Counted from the first letter of the stretch, positions 8,304 to 17,532 are shown. The stretch: DNA of 64,000 bases from JBCBWG01 sp038523925 (GCA_038523925.1 JBCBIY010000011.1:1-64000), one strand, 5' to 3'. The notes: generated from the sequence alone by a model not told the origin. Translations and numbers: made by a program.

Positions 8304-8860
8304 CGCACGGGCGCGCCGTTGCTCCGCATCGCGTCTTCTGCTGCCAGAAACGCCTGCTGCGTCGCGCTCATATCCGGCCGCACCACGTCAAGGCGGGTTG
8401 CGGCGATCAAATCGTCGATCGCAACGAACGCCTTGATGGCGCGATCATAGAGCCCGGCCCGCACAAGCGCCGTTGCCGCCGTCTGACCCTTGCGCCGGCC
8501 TTTGCGGAACAGAAACGTCTGCTCGAAAATGACCGTCTCGGCTTCCCACCCGATGATCTGCGTGCGCAGGTCAAAGCTCTGGAATGGGCGCAGCTCGCGC
8601 CGGAAGCGTATCAGAACGCTCGACACAATCGGCGTCAGACGATCTTTCCACACGACGCGCCAAAGCCCCGACTGCAGCAGGTATTCCATGCGGCCCAGGT
8701 CCATCATGGTCAGATAGCGCCCGTTGTTGAGATGCAGCGAGATGTCGAGATCATTCGGCAACACCCGGAGCTTGAGCGTCGCGGGATCGGTCGCGGCCGC
8801 CAGTGCCGGGCGGAATCGCGCCGTCAGCAACAGCCAGAAAAACCGCAGGTAGAGGTTCAT
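8279..8860 (-). CDS. Acyl-CoA thioesterase-like hotdog protein (THEM6/4HBT type)
   Basis: 193 residues. A hydrophobic N-terminus (MNLYLRFFWLLLTARF) is followed by a single hotdog domain with the pattern RVLPNDLDISLHLNNGRYLTMMDLGR, typical of the 4HBT/THEM6-like group in which Asp and Asn near LDISLHLNNGRY lie at the active site. It probably hydrolyses acyl-CoA thioesters, and the N-terminal stretch may anchor it to the membrane. The ATG has GAGG about 6 bases upstream. The C-terminus is coded over the 3' end of nnr (25 bp overlap on opposite strands). The substrate is unknown. Confidence 0.85.
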   Translation of the reverse strand: MNLYLRFFWLLLTARFRPALAAATDPATLKLRVLPNDLDISLHLNNGRYLTMMDLGRMEYLLQSGLWRVVWKDRLTPIVSSVLIRFRRELRPFQSFDLRTQIIGWEAETVIFEQTFLFRKGRRKGQTAATALVRAGLYDRAIKAFVAIDDLIAATRLDVVRPDMSATQQAFLAAEDAMRSNGAPVRQAVRSDA

Positions 8861-9023
8861 AGGGGCCTCTTGTTTCGCTGCATTTGGAAGGTGTTCGTGA
8901 TTCGGATTGGGCTGTCGTGGGCAATCGGGCTATCACCTTTCGACGACGAGGCCACGTGGGGTCAACGCCCGGCGACCAATGGCCCGGACGACGCGATGGC
9001 GATGGAAGCCGAGGAGATGTTGG

Positions 9024-10106
9024 TTGGCTGAGCAGGCAGGCAAAAACACGCTCTCAATTGCAGTTATACCCGGAGACGGCATTGGCAACGAGGTCGTGCC
9101 CGAGGGGCTGCGCGTCCTGGAAGCGGTGGGCGCAAAATACGATCTGGGCTTCGAGCTGAAGCATTACGACTGGTCGTGCGAGCGGTTTGAGAAGACCGGC
9201 ACGATGATGCCGGAGGACGGCCTCGATCAAATCCGCGAGACGGACGCGATCTACCTCGGGGCGGTCGGCTATCCAGGCGTGCCAGATCACGTGTCGCTGT
9301 GGGGACTTCTGATCCCGATCCGCCGCCAGTTTCAGCAGTATATCAACCTGCGGCCGGTGCGGCTGTTCAAGGGGTTAGCATCGCCGCTCGCCGGACGTGA
9401 GCCGGGCGACATCAACTACTGGATCGTGCGCGAGAACAACGAGGGCGAGTATTCGTCGATCGGCGGGCGCATGAATGAGGGCACCGACCACGAGCTTGCG
9501 ATCCAGCAGGCAATGTTTACCCGGCGCGGCTGTGATCGTGTCATGCGCTACGCCTTCGATCTGGCAAAACAGCATGGGCTTGGCTCGGTCACGTCGGCGA
9601 CGAAATCCAACGGCATCTCAATCTCGATGCCCTACTGGGACGAGCGGTTTGCAGCCGTCTCGGCCGACTACCCCGACATCAAGACTGACCAGTTCCACAT
9701 CGACATCCTGACGGCGCACCTCGTTCGCAATCCGGATTGGTTCGAGGTGATCGTCGGGTCGAACCTGTTTGGTGACATCCTGTCTGATCTCGGGCCTGCG
9801 ACGACGGGGACGATCGCGATCGCGCCGGGCGCCAACATCAACCCCGAGCGCGAGTTCCCCTCGATGTTCGAGCCGGTGCACGGGTCCGCGCCCGACATTG
9901 CAGGCAAGGGCATTGCAAACCCGATCGGCCAGATCTGGTCGGCTGCGATGATGCTGGAACACCTGGGCCATGCGGACGCCGCGAAAGACATCGAGCGTGC
10001 GATTGAGACGGTGATTGAAACGCAGACGGCGCTGACGCCTGATATGGGCGGCAAGGCTTCATGCACGGACCTCGGCCAGGCGATCGCAGACATCGTCAAA
10101 GGCTGA
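9024..10106 (+). CDS. Tartrate dehydrogenase / D-malate-type decarboxylating dehydrogenase
   Basis: 360 residues from a TTG start; GAGGAG at 9011-9016 fixes this start and gives the family's usual length. It belongs to the isopropylmalate/isocitrate dehydrogenase superfamily: IAVIPGDGIGNEV at the N-terminus, the substrate/NAD segment WIVRENNEGEYSSIGGR, the lysine loop TSATKSNGIS, the metal site GSNLFGDILSDLGP and FEPVHGSAPDIAG near the end. The tartrate dehydrogenase branch (TtuC, DmlA, YeaU) is favoured by GAVGYPGVPDHVSLWGLL. It would oxidise tartrate, D-malate or 3-isopropylmalate with NAD and divalent metal in the cytoplasm. It is not next to leuC or leuD, which argues against leuB. No regulator adjoins it. 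Confidence 0.9.
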   Translation: MAEQAGKNTLSIAVIPGDGIGNEVVPEGLRVLEAVGAKYDLGFELKHYDWSCERFEKTGTMMPEDGLDQIRETDAIYLGAVGYPGVPDHVSLWGLLIPIRRQFQQYINLRPVRLFKGLASPLAGREPGDINYWIVRENNEGEYSSIGGRMNEGTDHELAIQQAMFTRRGCDRVMRYAFDLAKQHGLGSVTSATKSNGISISMPYWDERFAAVSADYPDIKTDQFHIDILTAHLVRNPDWFEVIVGSNLFGDILSDLGPATTGTIAIAPGANINPEREFPSMFEPVHGSAPDIAGKGIANPIGQIWSAAMMLEHLGHADAAKDIERAIETVIETQTALTPDMGGKASCTDLGQAIADIVKG

Positions 10107-10139
10107 GGACGCGCGGTTTCGAGAGGGCAACGGCTGGTG

Positions 10140-11912
10140 ATGCGAGCGCACTTGCGATCCCTGATGGCGGCGGCCGTGCTGGCGGTCATCTGCCTGCCGA
10201 CATCCGTGCCTGCCGCGGCTCAGGTGCTGACGCGGGACCAGCAATTGCGCGAAGCGGCCAAGGCCCAGGCTGCCGGTGATCTCGAAAAGGCGATTGGCAT
10301 CTATTCGAGCGTCCTTGGCGAGGCCGGGCTGCCGAACGATCGCCGCGCGCTCATCCTCAACGACCGCGCTGTCGCGCGCGCACGGCTCAATCGTTTTGAG
10401 CGGGCGTTTGAAGACTTCAATTCGTCGGCGCAGCTCTTTGCCGAGAACGCCGCGCTCTACAACAATCGCGGCGCGGTGCTCTCACGGCTGGGCCTGCACA
10501 AAGAGGCGGTCAAGGATCTCGACCGCGCCTTGCTGCTCGCGCCGGGCTATGCGGCCGCCTACGCCAATCGCGCTGTCGCGCATGCCGAGCTTGGGCGGCC
10601 GGTCACCGCGCTCGGCGACTTCAATCGCGCTGTGAAACTGGCGCCAAAACAAGCGCTCGCGCTGACGGCACGGGCAGACCTTTACCTCGCGCAGCAACGC
10701 CCGCGCGCGGCCCTTCGGGACCTGACACGGGCCGTGGCCAACGACGCAAAGAACCCTGCAGTCTACAAGGCGCTTGCAAAGGCCCGCCTTGCGCTCGGCG
10801 CCGTCGACGCGGCGATCCAGGACTATAGCCGCGCGGTTGCGTTCGCGCCGGGCGATGCTGAAGCCTACGTGGACCGCGGCAAGGCCTATCTGAGGTCAGC
10901 CGATGCTGCAGCCGCAGAGCGTGACTTTTCGAAGGCGCTCGAACTCGATCCAAAGCGCGTTGAGGCGCTGCGGGAGCGCGGGCACGCGCGGATATTGCTC
11001 GAGCGGTTCGATGACGCGCGGGCCGACCTGACAGCGTCGTTGCAAATTGCCCCACGCGAGGCCGAAGCGTTCGCCTATCGCGCGCTGATGTACAAAAAGA
11101 TGGGCCAGGCGCAGCTTGGCGAGCGCGAGATCCGAACCGCCGAACAATTTAATCAGACGAGCGCCACCGTGATGTGGGCGCGCGGCGAAATCTACGAGGC
11201 GCTTGGCAACGAAGACGCGGCGATCACGAGCTTTCGCGCAGCCCTCGCGCGCCGGCCAGACCTCGCGCCAGCCCGCTACGGCCTCAACCGGCTCGGTGAG
11301 CGGGACAAGTCGCAGGCGATTGAGATCATCGCTGCGCCGGCCAGCGGCTGGGACATTATCCGCCGCAACGGACAGTTCTTTGCGCGCCAAGCAGAGCCGC
11401 GGCCATTCGAGGTGCCGCTCGAGACGGTCGCCGACGCAACGCCGCAAGTGGTGGACTGGACGGTGCGAAAAGTGGCCGGCCGCGACATCGGCCTGCTCAC
11501 CTACGCACAAGGCCGGCTCACAGAAGCCGGAAAGCCCGTGCCGCTTGAAGCCGGTGTCGTGATCGATATCGCGCGGCGGGCAGAACTCGGGCGCGCGCCG
11601 ACACGGTTCGGGACTGAGACGGCGCGCGTGAGCTGGAACGCGGCATCGATCGAGATTGCATCGGTCGATGGCCTGACCGATGAGATCCTGCTGAACCGCC
11701 AGCGCCTCGCGCCTGCCGCCGGTGCGGCCGCGGCGGCCGCCTCCCAGCGCCGGCGGCGCTCCGCTCGCCGACGGGCGCGCGCGCGGCGGGAGGAATGGGT
11801 CCCGTGGGAGCGGGCGAACCGGCCTCGCGCACGCTCAGGTCCAAGACGGCGAAGCCGCTCGCGCCGCCGCCGGCGACCGCGCACGCTGTTTGATTTGCTC
11901 ACAGGCAATTAG
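10140..11912 (+). CDS. Exported tetratricopeptide repeat protein with Arg-rich tail
   Basis: 590 residues from an ATG (a GTG lies directly in front at 10137). The N-terminus MRAHLRSLMAAAVLAVICLP...PAAAQ is a Sec signal peptide. Residues about 40-380 are a series of roughly nine or ten TPR units, recognisable by repeated A-Y-x-N-R-A and L-x-P-x-x-A-x-A-Y patterns such as LLLAPGYAAAYANRAVAHAE. A separate beta-rich segment follows. The last 60 residues are extremely basic (blocks of Arg, Pro and Ser) before the end TLFDLLTGN. TPR arrays bind other proteins, so a periplasmic scaffold is likely; the basic tail could bind nucleic acid or anionic envelope polymers. The partner is unknown. Confidence 0.88.
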   Translation: MRAHLRSLMAAAVLAVICLPTSVPAAAQVLTRDQQLREAAKAQAAGDLEKAIGIYSSVLGEAGLPNDRRALILNDRAVARARLNRFERAFEDFNSSAQLFAENAALYNNRGAVLSRLGLHKEAVKDLDRALLLAPGYAAAYANRAVAHAELGRPVTALGDFNRAVKLAPKQALALTARADLYLAQQRPRAALRDLTRAVANDAKNPAVYKALAKARLALGAVDAAIQDYSRAVAFAPGDAEAYVDRGKAYLRSADAAAAERDFSKALELDPKRVEALRERGHARILLERFDDARADLTASLQIAPREAEAFAYRALMYKKMGQAQLGEREIRTAEQFNQTSATVMWARGEIYEALGNEDAAITSFRAALARRPDLAPARYGLNRLGERDKSQAIEIIAAPASGWDIIRRNGQFFARQAEPRPFEVPLETVADATPQVVDWTVRKVAGRDIGLLTYAQGRLTEAGKPVPLEAGVVIDIARRAELGRAPTRFGTETARVSWNAASIEIASVDGLTDEILLNRQRLAPAAGAAAAAASQRRRRSARRRARARREEWVPWERANRPRARSGPRRRSRSRRRRRPRTLFDLLTGN

Positions 11913-12002
11913 AGCGCCCGCTGATCCCGGAGCACGGCGCGTGCGTTGCGAACTTGGCGGGCTGTGAACAGCCGGCCTCGCATGCCTTAGATTGGAGTTC
12001 GC

Positions 12003-13454
12003 ATGGCCTCGTCCGACCCGCCCGTCATCGTCCTGTTCGATCGCGACTTGCGCGTCGACGACAATCCGGCGCTCGCGAAGGCCGCCGAGACCGGGCAGCC
12101 GGTGATCCCGCTTTACGTGGAGGACGTCGACGAGGCCGGTGCTTGGGCCCCGGGCGGTGCCAAAAAATGGTGGCTGCATCACAGCCTCGAAGCGCTTGGC
12201 CGCGATCTCAAGAAGCTCGGCGCCGAACTCGTCCTGCGGCGCGGCGATACCATCACCATCGTCAGCGATATCGCACGGAAGACGGGTGCCACCGGCGTCT
12301 ATCTTTGCCGTGGCTATGAGCCGTGGGCGCCGGCCCGGGAACGCGCGCTCAACGATGTGCTCGGCAAGGACGACATCACCGTCACGCGCACAGCCGGCCG
12401 CCTCCTGATCGAGCCCGACCAGATCAGGACCAAGACCGGCGACGTCTACAAGGTCTACACGCCGTTCTGGCGCGCGGTCTCAAATGCCGGCGTGCGCACG
12501 CCGGTCGACGCTCCGCACTCGCTCAACGGCTTCGCCGGGAAGATCGCGTCGGACACGCTCGCTGACTGGGGCTATCTGCCGACCAAACCGGATTGGGCGG
12601 AAGGCTTCGAGGACGTTTGGGCGCCGGGTGCTGATGGTGGGCGCGAGCGGTTTGCCGCCTTCGTTGACGATGCGATTGCTGACTACGACGACAAACGCAA
12701 CCGGCCTGACTTGCCGGGCACATCGCGGCTCTCACCACACTTTCATCATGGCGAGGTCTCGCCCGCGCGGTGCTGGTTTGCCGTGCTCCCCTTGCTCGAT
12801 GACAAGAAGACATCGAAGGGCGCAGAGACCTTCTTGAAGGAACTCGTCTGGCGCGAGTTTTCCTACCATCTGCTGTTCAACTTTCCGCATCTGCCCGTCG
12901 CGCCCTTCCGCGAGCAGTTCTCAGCGTTCCCGTGGCGGAGCGACAAGACGGCGCTCAAGGCCTGGCAAAGAGGCCGGACCGGCTATCCGATTGTTGATGC
13001 CGGCATGCGCGAGCTTTGGGCGACTGGCTGGATGCACAACCGCGTCCGCATGATCGTCGGCTCGTTCCTAACGAAGAACCTGCTCTTGCCCTGGCAGGAT
13101 GGCGAAGCCTGGTTCTGGGACTGTTTGGTAGACGCAGACCTCGCGTCGAACTCGGCGAGCTGGCAGTGGGTCTCAGGCTCGGGCGCGGATGCGGCGCCGT
13201 ACTTTCGCATCTTCAATCCGGTCAAGCAGAGCGAGACCTATGACCCGCACGGCGACTACATCCGCAAGTGGGTGCCAGAATTGGCGGGCCTTGAGACGAA
13301 ACAGATTCACGCTCCGTGGGATGCAACCGCGAGCCAATTGAAAGCCGGCAAAGTCTCGCTTGGCGACAGCTACCCGCAACCCATTGTCGGCCATAAGGAA
13401 ACGCGGGAACGCGCGCTCGCCGCCTACGACAAGATCAAAACGTCCAAGTCGTAA
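12003..13454 (+). CDS. phrB: Deoxyribodipyrimidine photolyase, class I
   Basis: 483 residues with an N-terminal antenna-binding Rossmann domain (VIVLFDRDLRVDDNPAL) and a C-terminal FAD domain with the signatures GRTGYPIVDAGMRELWATGW, MHNRVRMIVGSFLTKNLL and NSASWQWVSGSGADAAPYFR. The enzyme reverses UV-induced cyclobutane pyrimidine dimers with blue light. The tryptophans used for dimer binding and FAD reduction are in the expected blocks. GGAG lies before the ATG. The gene stands alone between the TPR gene and the L,D-transpeptidases. A cryptochrome role cannot be excluded by sequence, but full photolyase motifs are present. Confidence 0.95.
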   Translation: MASSDPPVIVLFDRDLRVDDNPALAKAAETGQPVIPLYVEDVDEAGAWAPGGAKKWWLHHSLEALGRDLKKLGAELVLRRGDTITIVSDIARKTGATGVYLCRGYEPWAPARERALNDVLGKDDITVTRTAGRLLIEPDQIRTKTGDVYKVYTPFWRAVSNAGVRTPVDAPHSLNGFAGKIASDTLADWGYLPTKPDWAEGFEDVWAPGADGGRERFAAFVDDAIADYDDKRNRPDLPGTSRLSPHFHHGEVSPARCWFAVLPLLDDKKTSKGAETFLKELVWREFSYHLLFNFPHLPVAPFREQFSAFPWRSDKTALKAWQRGRTGYPIVDAGMRELWATGWMHNRVRMIVGSFLTKNLLLPWQDGEAWFWDCLVDADLASNSASWQWVSGSGADAAPYFRIFNPVKQSETYDPHGDYIRKWVPELAGLETKQIHAPWDATASQLKAGKVSLGDSYPQPIVGHKETRERALAAYDKIKTSKS

Positions 13455-13596
13455 CCGCGCCGAGTGGCGCAGAGGCGTGCATGCAACTGATCCACAACTG
13501 ACCGCCTGCGCCCCATCGCTGAAGAGGGCCTTGGCTTCTACCGTCTGAGGCGTTGCGCGCATGCGTGCGCGGCGGCGATCAACGGAGGAGAGTCAA

Positions 13597-14022
13597 TTGA
13601 AGCGGGGAATAGTTGCGAGTTTTGTGCTCGCGTTGAGTGTCATGGTGCCGGCCGTCGCGCAGGCCAAGGTGAGTGTGCAAGTCTCGCTGTCGCAGCAGCG
13701 CATGAAGGTCTATGTCGCCGGGCGGCTGAAGCACGTCTGGCGCATTTCGTCCGGCCGCAAGGGATACCGGACGCCCACGGGCCGCTACCGGCCGAAGTGG
13801 ATGACGAAGATGCATTACTCGCGGAAGTACGATAACGCGCCGATGCCGTATTCCATTTTCTTCCGCGGCGGATACGCGATCCACGGCACGGGCGCGGTCA
13901 GCCGGCTTGGCCGCCCGGCATCGCACGGCTGCATCCGACTGGCGCCCGGCAACGCGCGGCGGCTCTTTAACCTCGTGCGCAATTACGGCCGCGCGCGCAC
14001 GCGGATCGGGATACGCCGGTAG
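13597..14022 (+). CDS. L,D-transpeptidase (YkuD domain), small exported form
   Basis: 141 residues from a TTG start with an excellent ribosome site (GGAGGAG, 6 bases upstream), which I prefer to the ATG at 13561. A Sec signal peptide ends near AVAQA (residue 23). The rest is almost entirely one YkuD domain: IHGTGAVSRLG with His96, then the catalytic block SHGCIRL with His110 and Cys112. Such enzymes form 3-3 peptidoglycan crosslinks or attach proteins to the wall in the periplasm. It is clearly paralogous to the next gene; the blocks KISSGR..Y.TP and Y..APMPY are shared. A 10-bp inverted repeat follows the stop. Confidence 0.93.
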   Translation: MKRGIVASFVLALSVMVPAVAQAKVSVQVSLSQQRMKVYVAGRLKHVWRISSGRKGYRTPTGRYRPKWMTKMHYSRKYDNAPMPYSIFFRGGYAIHGTGAVSRLGRPASHGCIRLAPGNARRLFNLVRNYGRARTRIGIRR

Positions 14023-14035
14023 CTGGAATGTGAGC

Positions 14036-14062
14036 GGATGGCGCGATCGCAACGCGCCATCC
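14036..14062 (+). terminator. Inverted repeat after the first L,D-transpeptidase gene
   Basis: A perfect 10-bp stem, GGATGGCGCG (14036-14045) with CGCGCCATCC (14053-14062) and a 7-base loop, starts 14 bases after the stop codon. No T run follows, so it may end transcription poorly, protect the 3' end, or work with Rho. Placement right behind the gene favours a 3'-end role. Confidence 0.4.
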
Positions 14063-14150
14063 CCATGACATTTGGCGGCCCCGTTAATCGAAACTCAGCG
14101 CACGCCGCCTATGGTTCCCGAAGTGTTATGCGTTCAGGGGTCCAGTCGTT

Positions 14151-14933
14151 ATGCGTGGGTTTCGCACTGTCTTGTTTTGCGCCGTCCTGATGGTGCCGAC
14201 CGCCGCTCAGGCCGCCGACGTTCCTGAAAAAGCCCCGGCATCGGGCGAGACGCCGGCTGCCGCACCGATCGCAAAGCTGCCGACCGCGGCTGATGCGGAA
14301 ACGGTTGTTGCCGAGAAGACGAAGACGGCGGCACTGACCAAGCCGGAAGCGCCGGTCGCCGCCAAGAAAAAGCCGCTGAGGCCAACGTTGTTTGCGACGA
14401 TCAACCTCTCGACGCAGCGCATGACGGTGAAAGCCGGCGGCAAGACGCTGCACACCTGGAAGATCTCATCGGGACGCGCCGGCTACCATACGCCGCGCGG
14501 ATCGTTCCGGCCGAGCTGGTCGTCCAAGATGTGGCACTCGCGTCAGTATGACGGCGCGCCGATGCCGTATGCCGTGTTCTTCAACAAAGGCATCGCGACG
14601 CACGGCACGACCGCCACATACCGACTGGGCCGCCCGGCATCGCACGGCTGCATCCGCTTGCGCACCTCTCACGCGCGCCGATTCTACACACTGGTGCATC
14701 GCCACGGCTACAAGCGCACGCGGATTGTCGTGACCGGCGCGACGCCGAAGACGAAAACGCGCGTCGCTCGCAAACGTCCGCGACGGACCGAGCGCCGCGC
14801 GTACACCGTCTCCAGCTATCCGCGCGCCAACCGTGCGATCTCGGTGCGCCGCGTCCGCCGGGCCGCACCGCGCCGCTACGTGCGCCGGCCGCGTCCGCAA
14901 CGCCGGCTCGTCTTCCCAGGCGACAGCAACTGA
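14151..14933 (+). CDS. L,D-transpeptidase (YkuD domain) with basic C-terminal tail
   Basis: 260 residues: Sec signal peptide (cleavage near AAQAA, residue 22), an Ala/Pro/Thr-rich linker to about residue 78, a YkuD domain with THGTTATYRLGRPASHGCIR (His151, His165, Cys167), and a C-terminal tail of about 70 residues rich in Arg and Lys. The catalytic domain closely matches that of the preceding gene, so the pair is a tandem duplication that diverged by gaining a linker and tail. The tail could hold the enzyme to anionic wall or membrane polymers; this is inference. It should act in the periplasm on peptidoglycan. No strong ribosome site is visible before the ATG. Confidence 0.92.
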   Translation: MRGFRTVLFCAVLMVPTAAQAADVPEKAPASGETPAAAPIAKLPTAADAETVVAEKTKTAALTKPEAPVAAKKKPLRPTLFATINLSTQRMTVKAGGKTLHTWKISSGRAGYHTPRGSFRPSWSSKMWHSRQYDGAPMPYAVFFNKGIATHGTTATYRLGRPASHGCIRLRTSHARRFYTLVHRHGYKRTRIVVTGATPKTKTRVARKRPRRTERRAYTVSSYPRANRAISVRRVRRAAPRRYVRRPRPQRRLVFPGDSN

Positions 14934-15036
14934 TCAGACCCTGTCTTGGTTTGGCGGCGTCGCCGGACTGGAGAGAGGCAGCGCTTCATCGTCACGCGAG
15001 GTCAGTTCAAGTGAGCTCGGGTGACGCTGCGCTAAT

Positions 15037-15837
15037 CTAGGCATCGTCGGCTGGCTGCCAATGCGCCGGCCGCTTCTCTTTGAACGAGGCGAGGCCCTCG
15101 CCCGCTTCTTCCGACTGCCGTTTCGCACTGTGTTCCGCGATGAAGGTATTGAGCATATCGGCGTCGTCTTCGGACGCTGCAGCACTGCGGATCTGAGCCT
15201 TGGTCTCAGCGATGGCGCCCGGCGCGTTTTTCAGAATGTCCGAAACACGCGACGCGCACGCGAGATCAAGTCCGCCCGGTGCGACGATCTCATGGACGAG
15301 GCCGATGCGCTGTGCCTCGCTTGCCGTGAAGCGTTCCGCAGTCAACGCATAGCGCCGCGCCTGTCGCGATCCGATCGCGCGCACCAGATGCGGCACAATG
15401 ATCGCCGCTGTCAGGCCCCAGCGGACTTCCGAAATTGCGAAGGTGGCCGTCTCTTCGGCAATCACCACATCGGTTGCCGCAAGCAGCCCCGTTCCGCCGC
15501 CGATACAGGCGCCTTGGACACGTGCAATCGTCGGTACGGGCGTTTGGTCGAGGCGCTCCACAGCTTCAGCCGTGCGACGCGACGCCGCCTCGTTTGCGAT
15601 CACGCCGCCATCGCGCACTGACGTCAGCCAATCGAGATCGGCGCCTGCCTGGAAGTGACGCCCGGCGCCGCGAATCACCACGGCGCGCAGACCGCGCTCA
15701 GTCTCCAGTGCGTCAAGCGCGGTGTGGAGACCGTCAAGCAGGCTGCCGTCATAGGCGTTGTTGCGGTCCGGCCGGTTCAGCGTCACTTCCGCCACACCGC
15801 GCGGGTCGACAGTCCAAAGCACTGCATTCGCGGCCAT
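15037..15837 (-). CDS. Enoyl-CoA hydratase/isomerase family protein
   Basis: 266 residues of the crotonase fold. The oxyanion-hole segments are VVIRGAGRHFQAGADLDWL near residue 52 and QGACIGGGTGLLAATD near residue 108, followed by RWGLTAAIIVPHLVRAIG. The two catalytic Glu residues of classical hydratases are not both evident: the second position falls in SEVRWGLTAA, where Glu is shifted. Another crotonase activity (isomerase, methylglutaconyl-CoA hydratase type) is therefore possible. GGAGGG precedes the ATG. It lies among the L,D-transpeptidase genes but on the opposite strand, with no obvious link to them. Leucine/isovalerate or aromatic-acid catabolism is typical of this branch, but no pathway neighbours are present. 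Confidence 0.88.
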   Translation of the reverse strand: MAANAVLWTVDPRGVAEVTLNRPDRNNAYDGSLLDGLHTALDALETERGLRAVVIRGAGRHFQAGADLDWLTSVRDGGVIANEAASRRTAEAVERLDQTPVPTIARVQGACIGGGTGLLAATDVVIAEETATFAISEVRWGLTAAIIVPHLVRAIGSRQARRYALTAERFTASEAQRIGLVHEIVAPGGLDLACASRVSDILKNAPGAIAETKAQIRSAAASEDDADMLNTFIAEHSAKRQSEEAGEGLASFKEKRPAHWQPADDA

Positions 15838-16027
15838 CTGGCCCTCCGCTTATGAATGATCCCGCGCAAATGGTGGTGCGCTTCTCCCGCCTCGCGCAAC
15901 AGTGAGCAACTGTCACCCATTGCAAGGGGTGCGCTGGCCCTCATTTAGCCATAGGGAGACTTGAGGGAAATGTGCCGTCAGCCGGACATGGCGGCCAACA
16001 CATTCGGGATGGGGGCCTGAGCCAACC

Positions 16028-17464
16028 GTGGCGCGGCAAGACAAAACAACCGAAGACAATTCAATCGAGACGAGCGCGGACGAAGCGAAGGGTTCAAAGC
16101 CCGGCGCCGAAGCTGTCGACCTCACGCGGCGGACGTTGCTGCGCGGTGCGGCAGGCGCCGCGGCGGCCATTGGTGGCGCGGGCGCGGCTGCCGCTCAGGG
16201 CAACGAGTGGTGGGAAAGCATCCTTGGCGCGCCGCGCCGGAGCGCTCCACGCCGCGAGCCCGTGGCCGCGCGTCAGGAGCGTGTGAAACGTCAGTCAGGC
16301 CCGCCGCAGGATTTGCGGCCGGGCAGCGTTCCTTGGCGCTCAGATGAAATGCTCGACGCGATGGATCAGGCCATCGCCAAATATGAGCGGGTCGTGCGCA
16401 AGGGCGACTGGCCGCGGATCCCGCGCGGGCGCTTCGTGCGTGTCGGCGGCTACGATGAGCGTATGCCACGTGTGCGCCGCCGGCTTTTCCTGAGCGGTGA
16501 ACTGAGCCAGGACGGCGCGCGGCGCTATGATGGCTCGACCGAGTTCGACCGCTGGCTGGAGGTCGCCGTCAAGCGGTTCCAGCAGAGCCATGGTCTGCGC
16601 GTGACAGGTTTCCTTAATCGCTCGACGATTGCGCAGCTCAACGTCTCGGCCGAAGAGCGCCTCGCGCAGCTCAAACTCAATCGCCGGCGCATCGTCGCCC
16701 TGGTCAATCGCCGTGTCGAAGACCGCTATGTGCTGGTGAACGCAGCCGCGTTCCAGTTGGAGGCGGTCGAGCGCTATCAGGTGCAGCGGCGCCACCGCGT
16801 GATTGTCGGCAAGGCAGACCGCCAGACGCCGGAGATCCAGGCGCAAATCCAGGGGCTCAACTTCTTCCCCTTCTGGCGTGTGCCCGAGAGCGTTGCCTCG
16901 AAGGATCTGATCCCGCGTATCCGCAAGGAGCCGGACTTCCTCTCCAAGGAACACATCCGCCTCGTCGAAGGGAACTTCAACGGACCAGAGATTGACCCAC
17001 AGACGATCGACTGGAACGCGGTCGACACTAATCGTGTGAAGTTCAAGCAGGACCCAGGGCCCTGGAACGCGCTTGGCTTGTTGCGCATCAATATGCCCAA
17101 CAAAGAGATCGTCTACATGCACGACACGCCGATGAAGCCGCTGTTCAATCAGCGGCTGCGAGCGTTTAGCGCGGGCTGTGTGCGGGTGCAGGATGTGTTC
17201 AAGCTCGGCGCGTGGATCGCGAGCTACGAGCCGGGCTTTGACGAAGCCGAAGCCCGCGTCATGTCGATCATCAACGATCAGCAGCCCGTCAACATCAAGC
17301 TGACGCGGCCGATCCCAGTCTACTTTACGTACCTTACGGCCTGGGCCGAACTCGATGGTTCGATTGAGTTCCGGCCCGACATTTATGGCCGCGATGGCGC
17401 TGCTGCGTTGCGCGGTGAGAACGACGAGGACGCCTTCCGTCCGGGCTTTACGCTGTCGCCTTAG
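16028..17464 (+). CDS. YcbB/LdtD-type murein L,D-transpeptidase with Tat-like signal
   Basis: 478 residues from a GTG start. Residues 33-58 (LTRRTLLRGAAGAAAA...) form a twin-arginine-like signal behind a charged 30-residue N-extension. A peptidoglycan-binding-like helical segment (about 173-205) precedes the long YkuD domain. The active site is MHDTPMKPLFNQRLRAFSAG with His365 followed by Cys384 in SAGCVRV; the SxGCVR form with a small residue in place of His is the usual YcbB variant. It would make 3-3 crosslinks in the periplasm. Tat rather than Sec export is unusual for this family and rests on the RR motif only. It is the third L,D-transpeptidase in 4 kb. Confidence 0.92.
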   Translation: MARQDKTTEDNSIETSADEAKGSKPGAEAVDLTRRTLLRGAAGAAAAIGGAGAAAAQGNEWWESILGAPRRSAPRREPVAARQERVKRQSGPPQDLRPGSVPWRSDEMLDAMDQAIAKYERVVRKGDWPRIPRGRFVRVGGYDERMPRVRRRLFLSGELSQDGARRYDGSTEFDRWLEVAVKRFQQSHGLRVTGFLNRSTIAQLNVSAEERLAQLKLNRRRIVALVNRRVEDRYVLVNAAAFQLEAVERYQVQRRHRVIVGKADRQTPEIQAQIQGLNFFPFWRVPESVASKDLIPRIRKEPDFLSKEHIRLVEGNFNGPEIDPQTIDWNAVDTNRVKFKQDPGPWNALGLLRINMPNKEIVYMHDTPMKPLFNQRLRAFSAGCVRVQDVFKLGAWIASYEPGFDEAEARVMSIINDQQPVNIKLTRPIPVYFTYLTAWAELDGSIEFRPDIYGRDGAAALRGENDEDAFRPGFTLSP

Positions 17465-17532
17465 CGCGACGCGCTTGACGGGCGACAAGCAGCATCGAAC
17501 TCTCCGGCTCGTAACCAGAGCCGGAGCCTTTC

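Noticed and set aside
15037..15837. Enoyl-CoA hydratase as part of the L,D-transpeptidase cluster
   Set aside because: It is on the opposite strand with its own ribosome site and has no known wall-related function, so the position is best seen as incidental.
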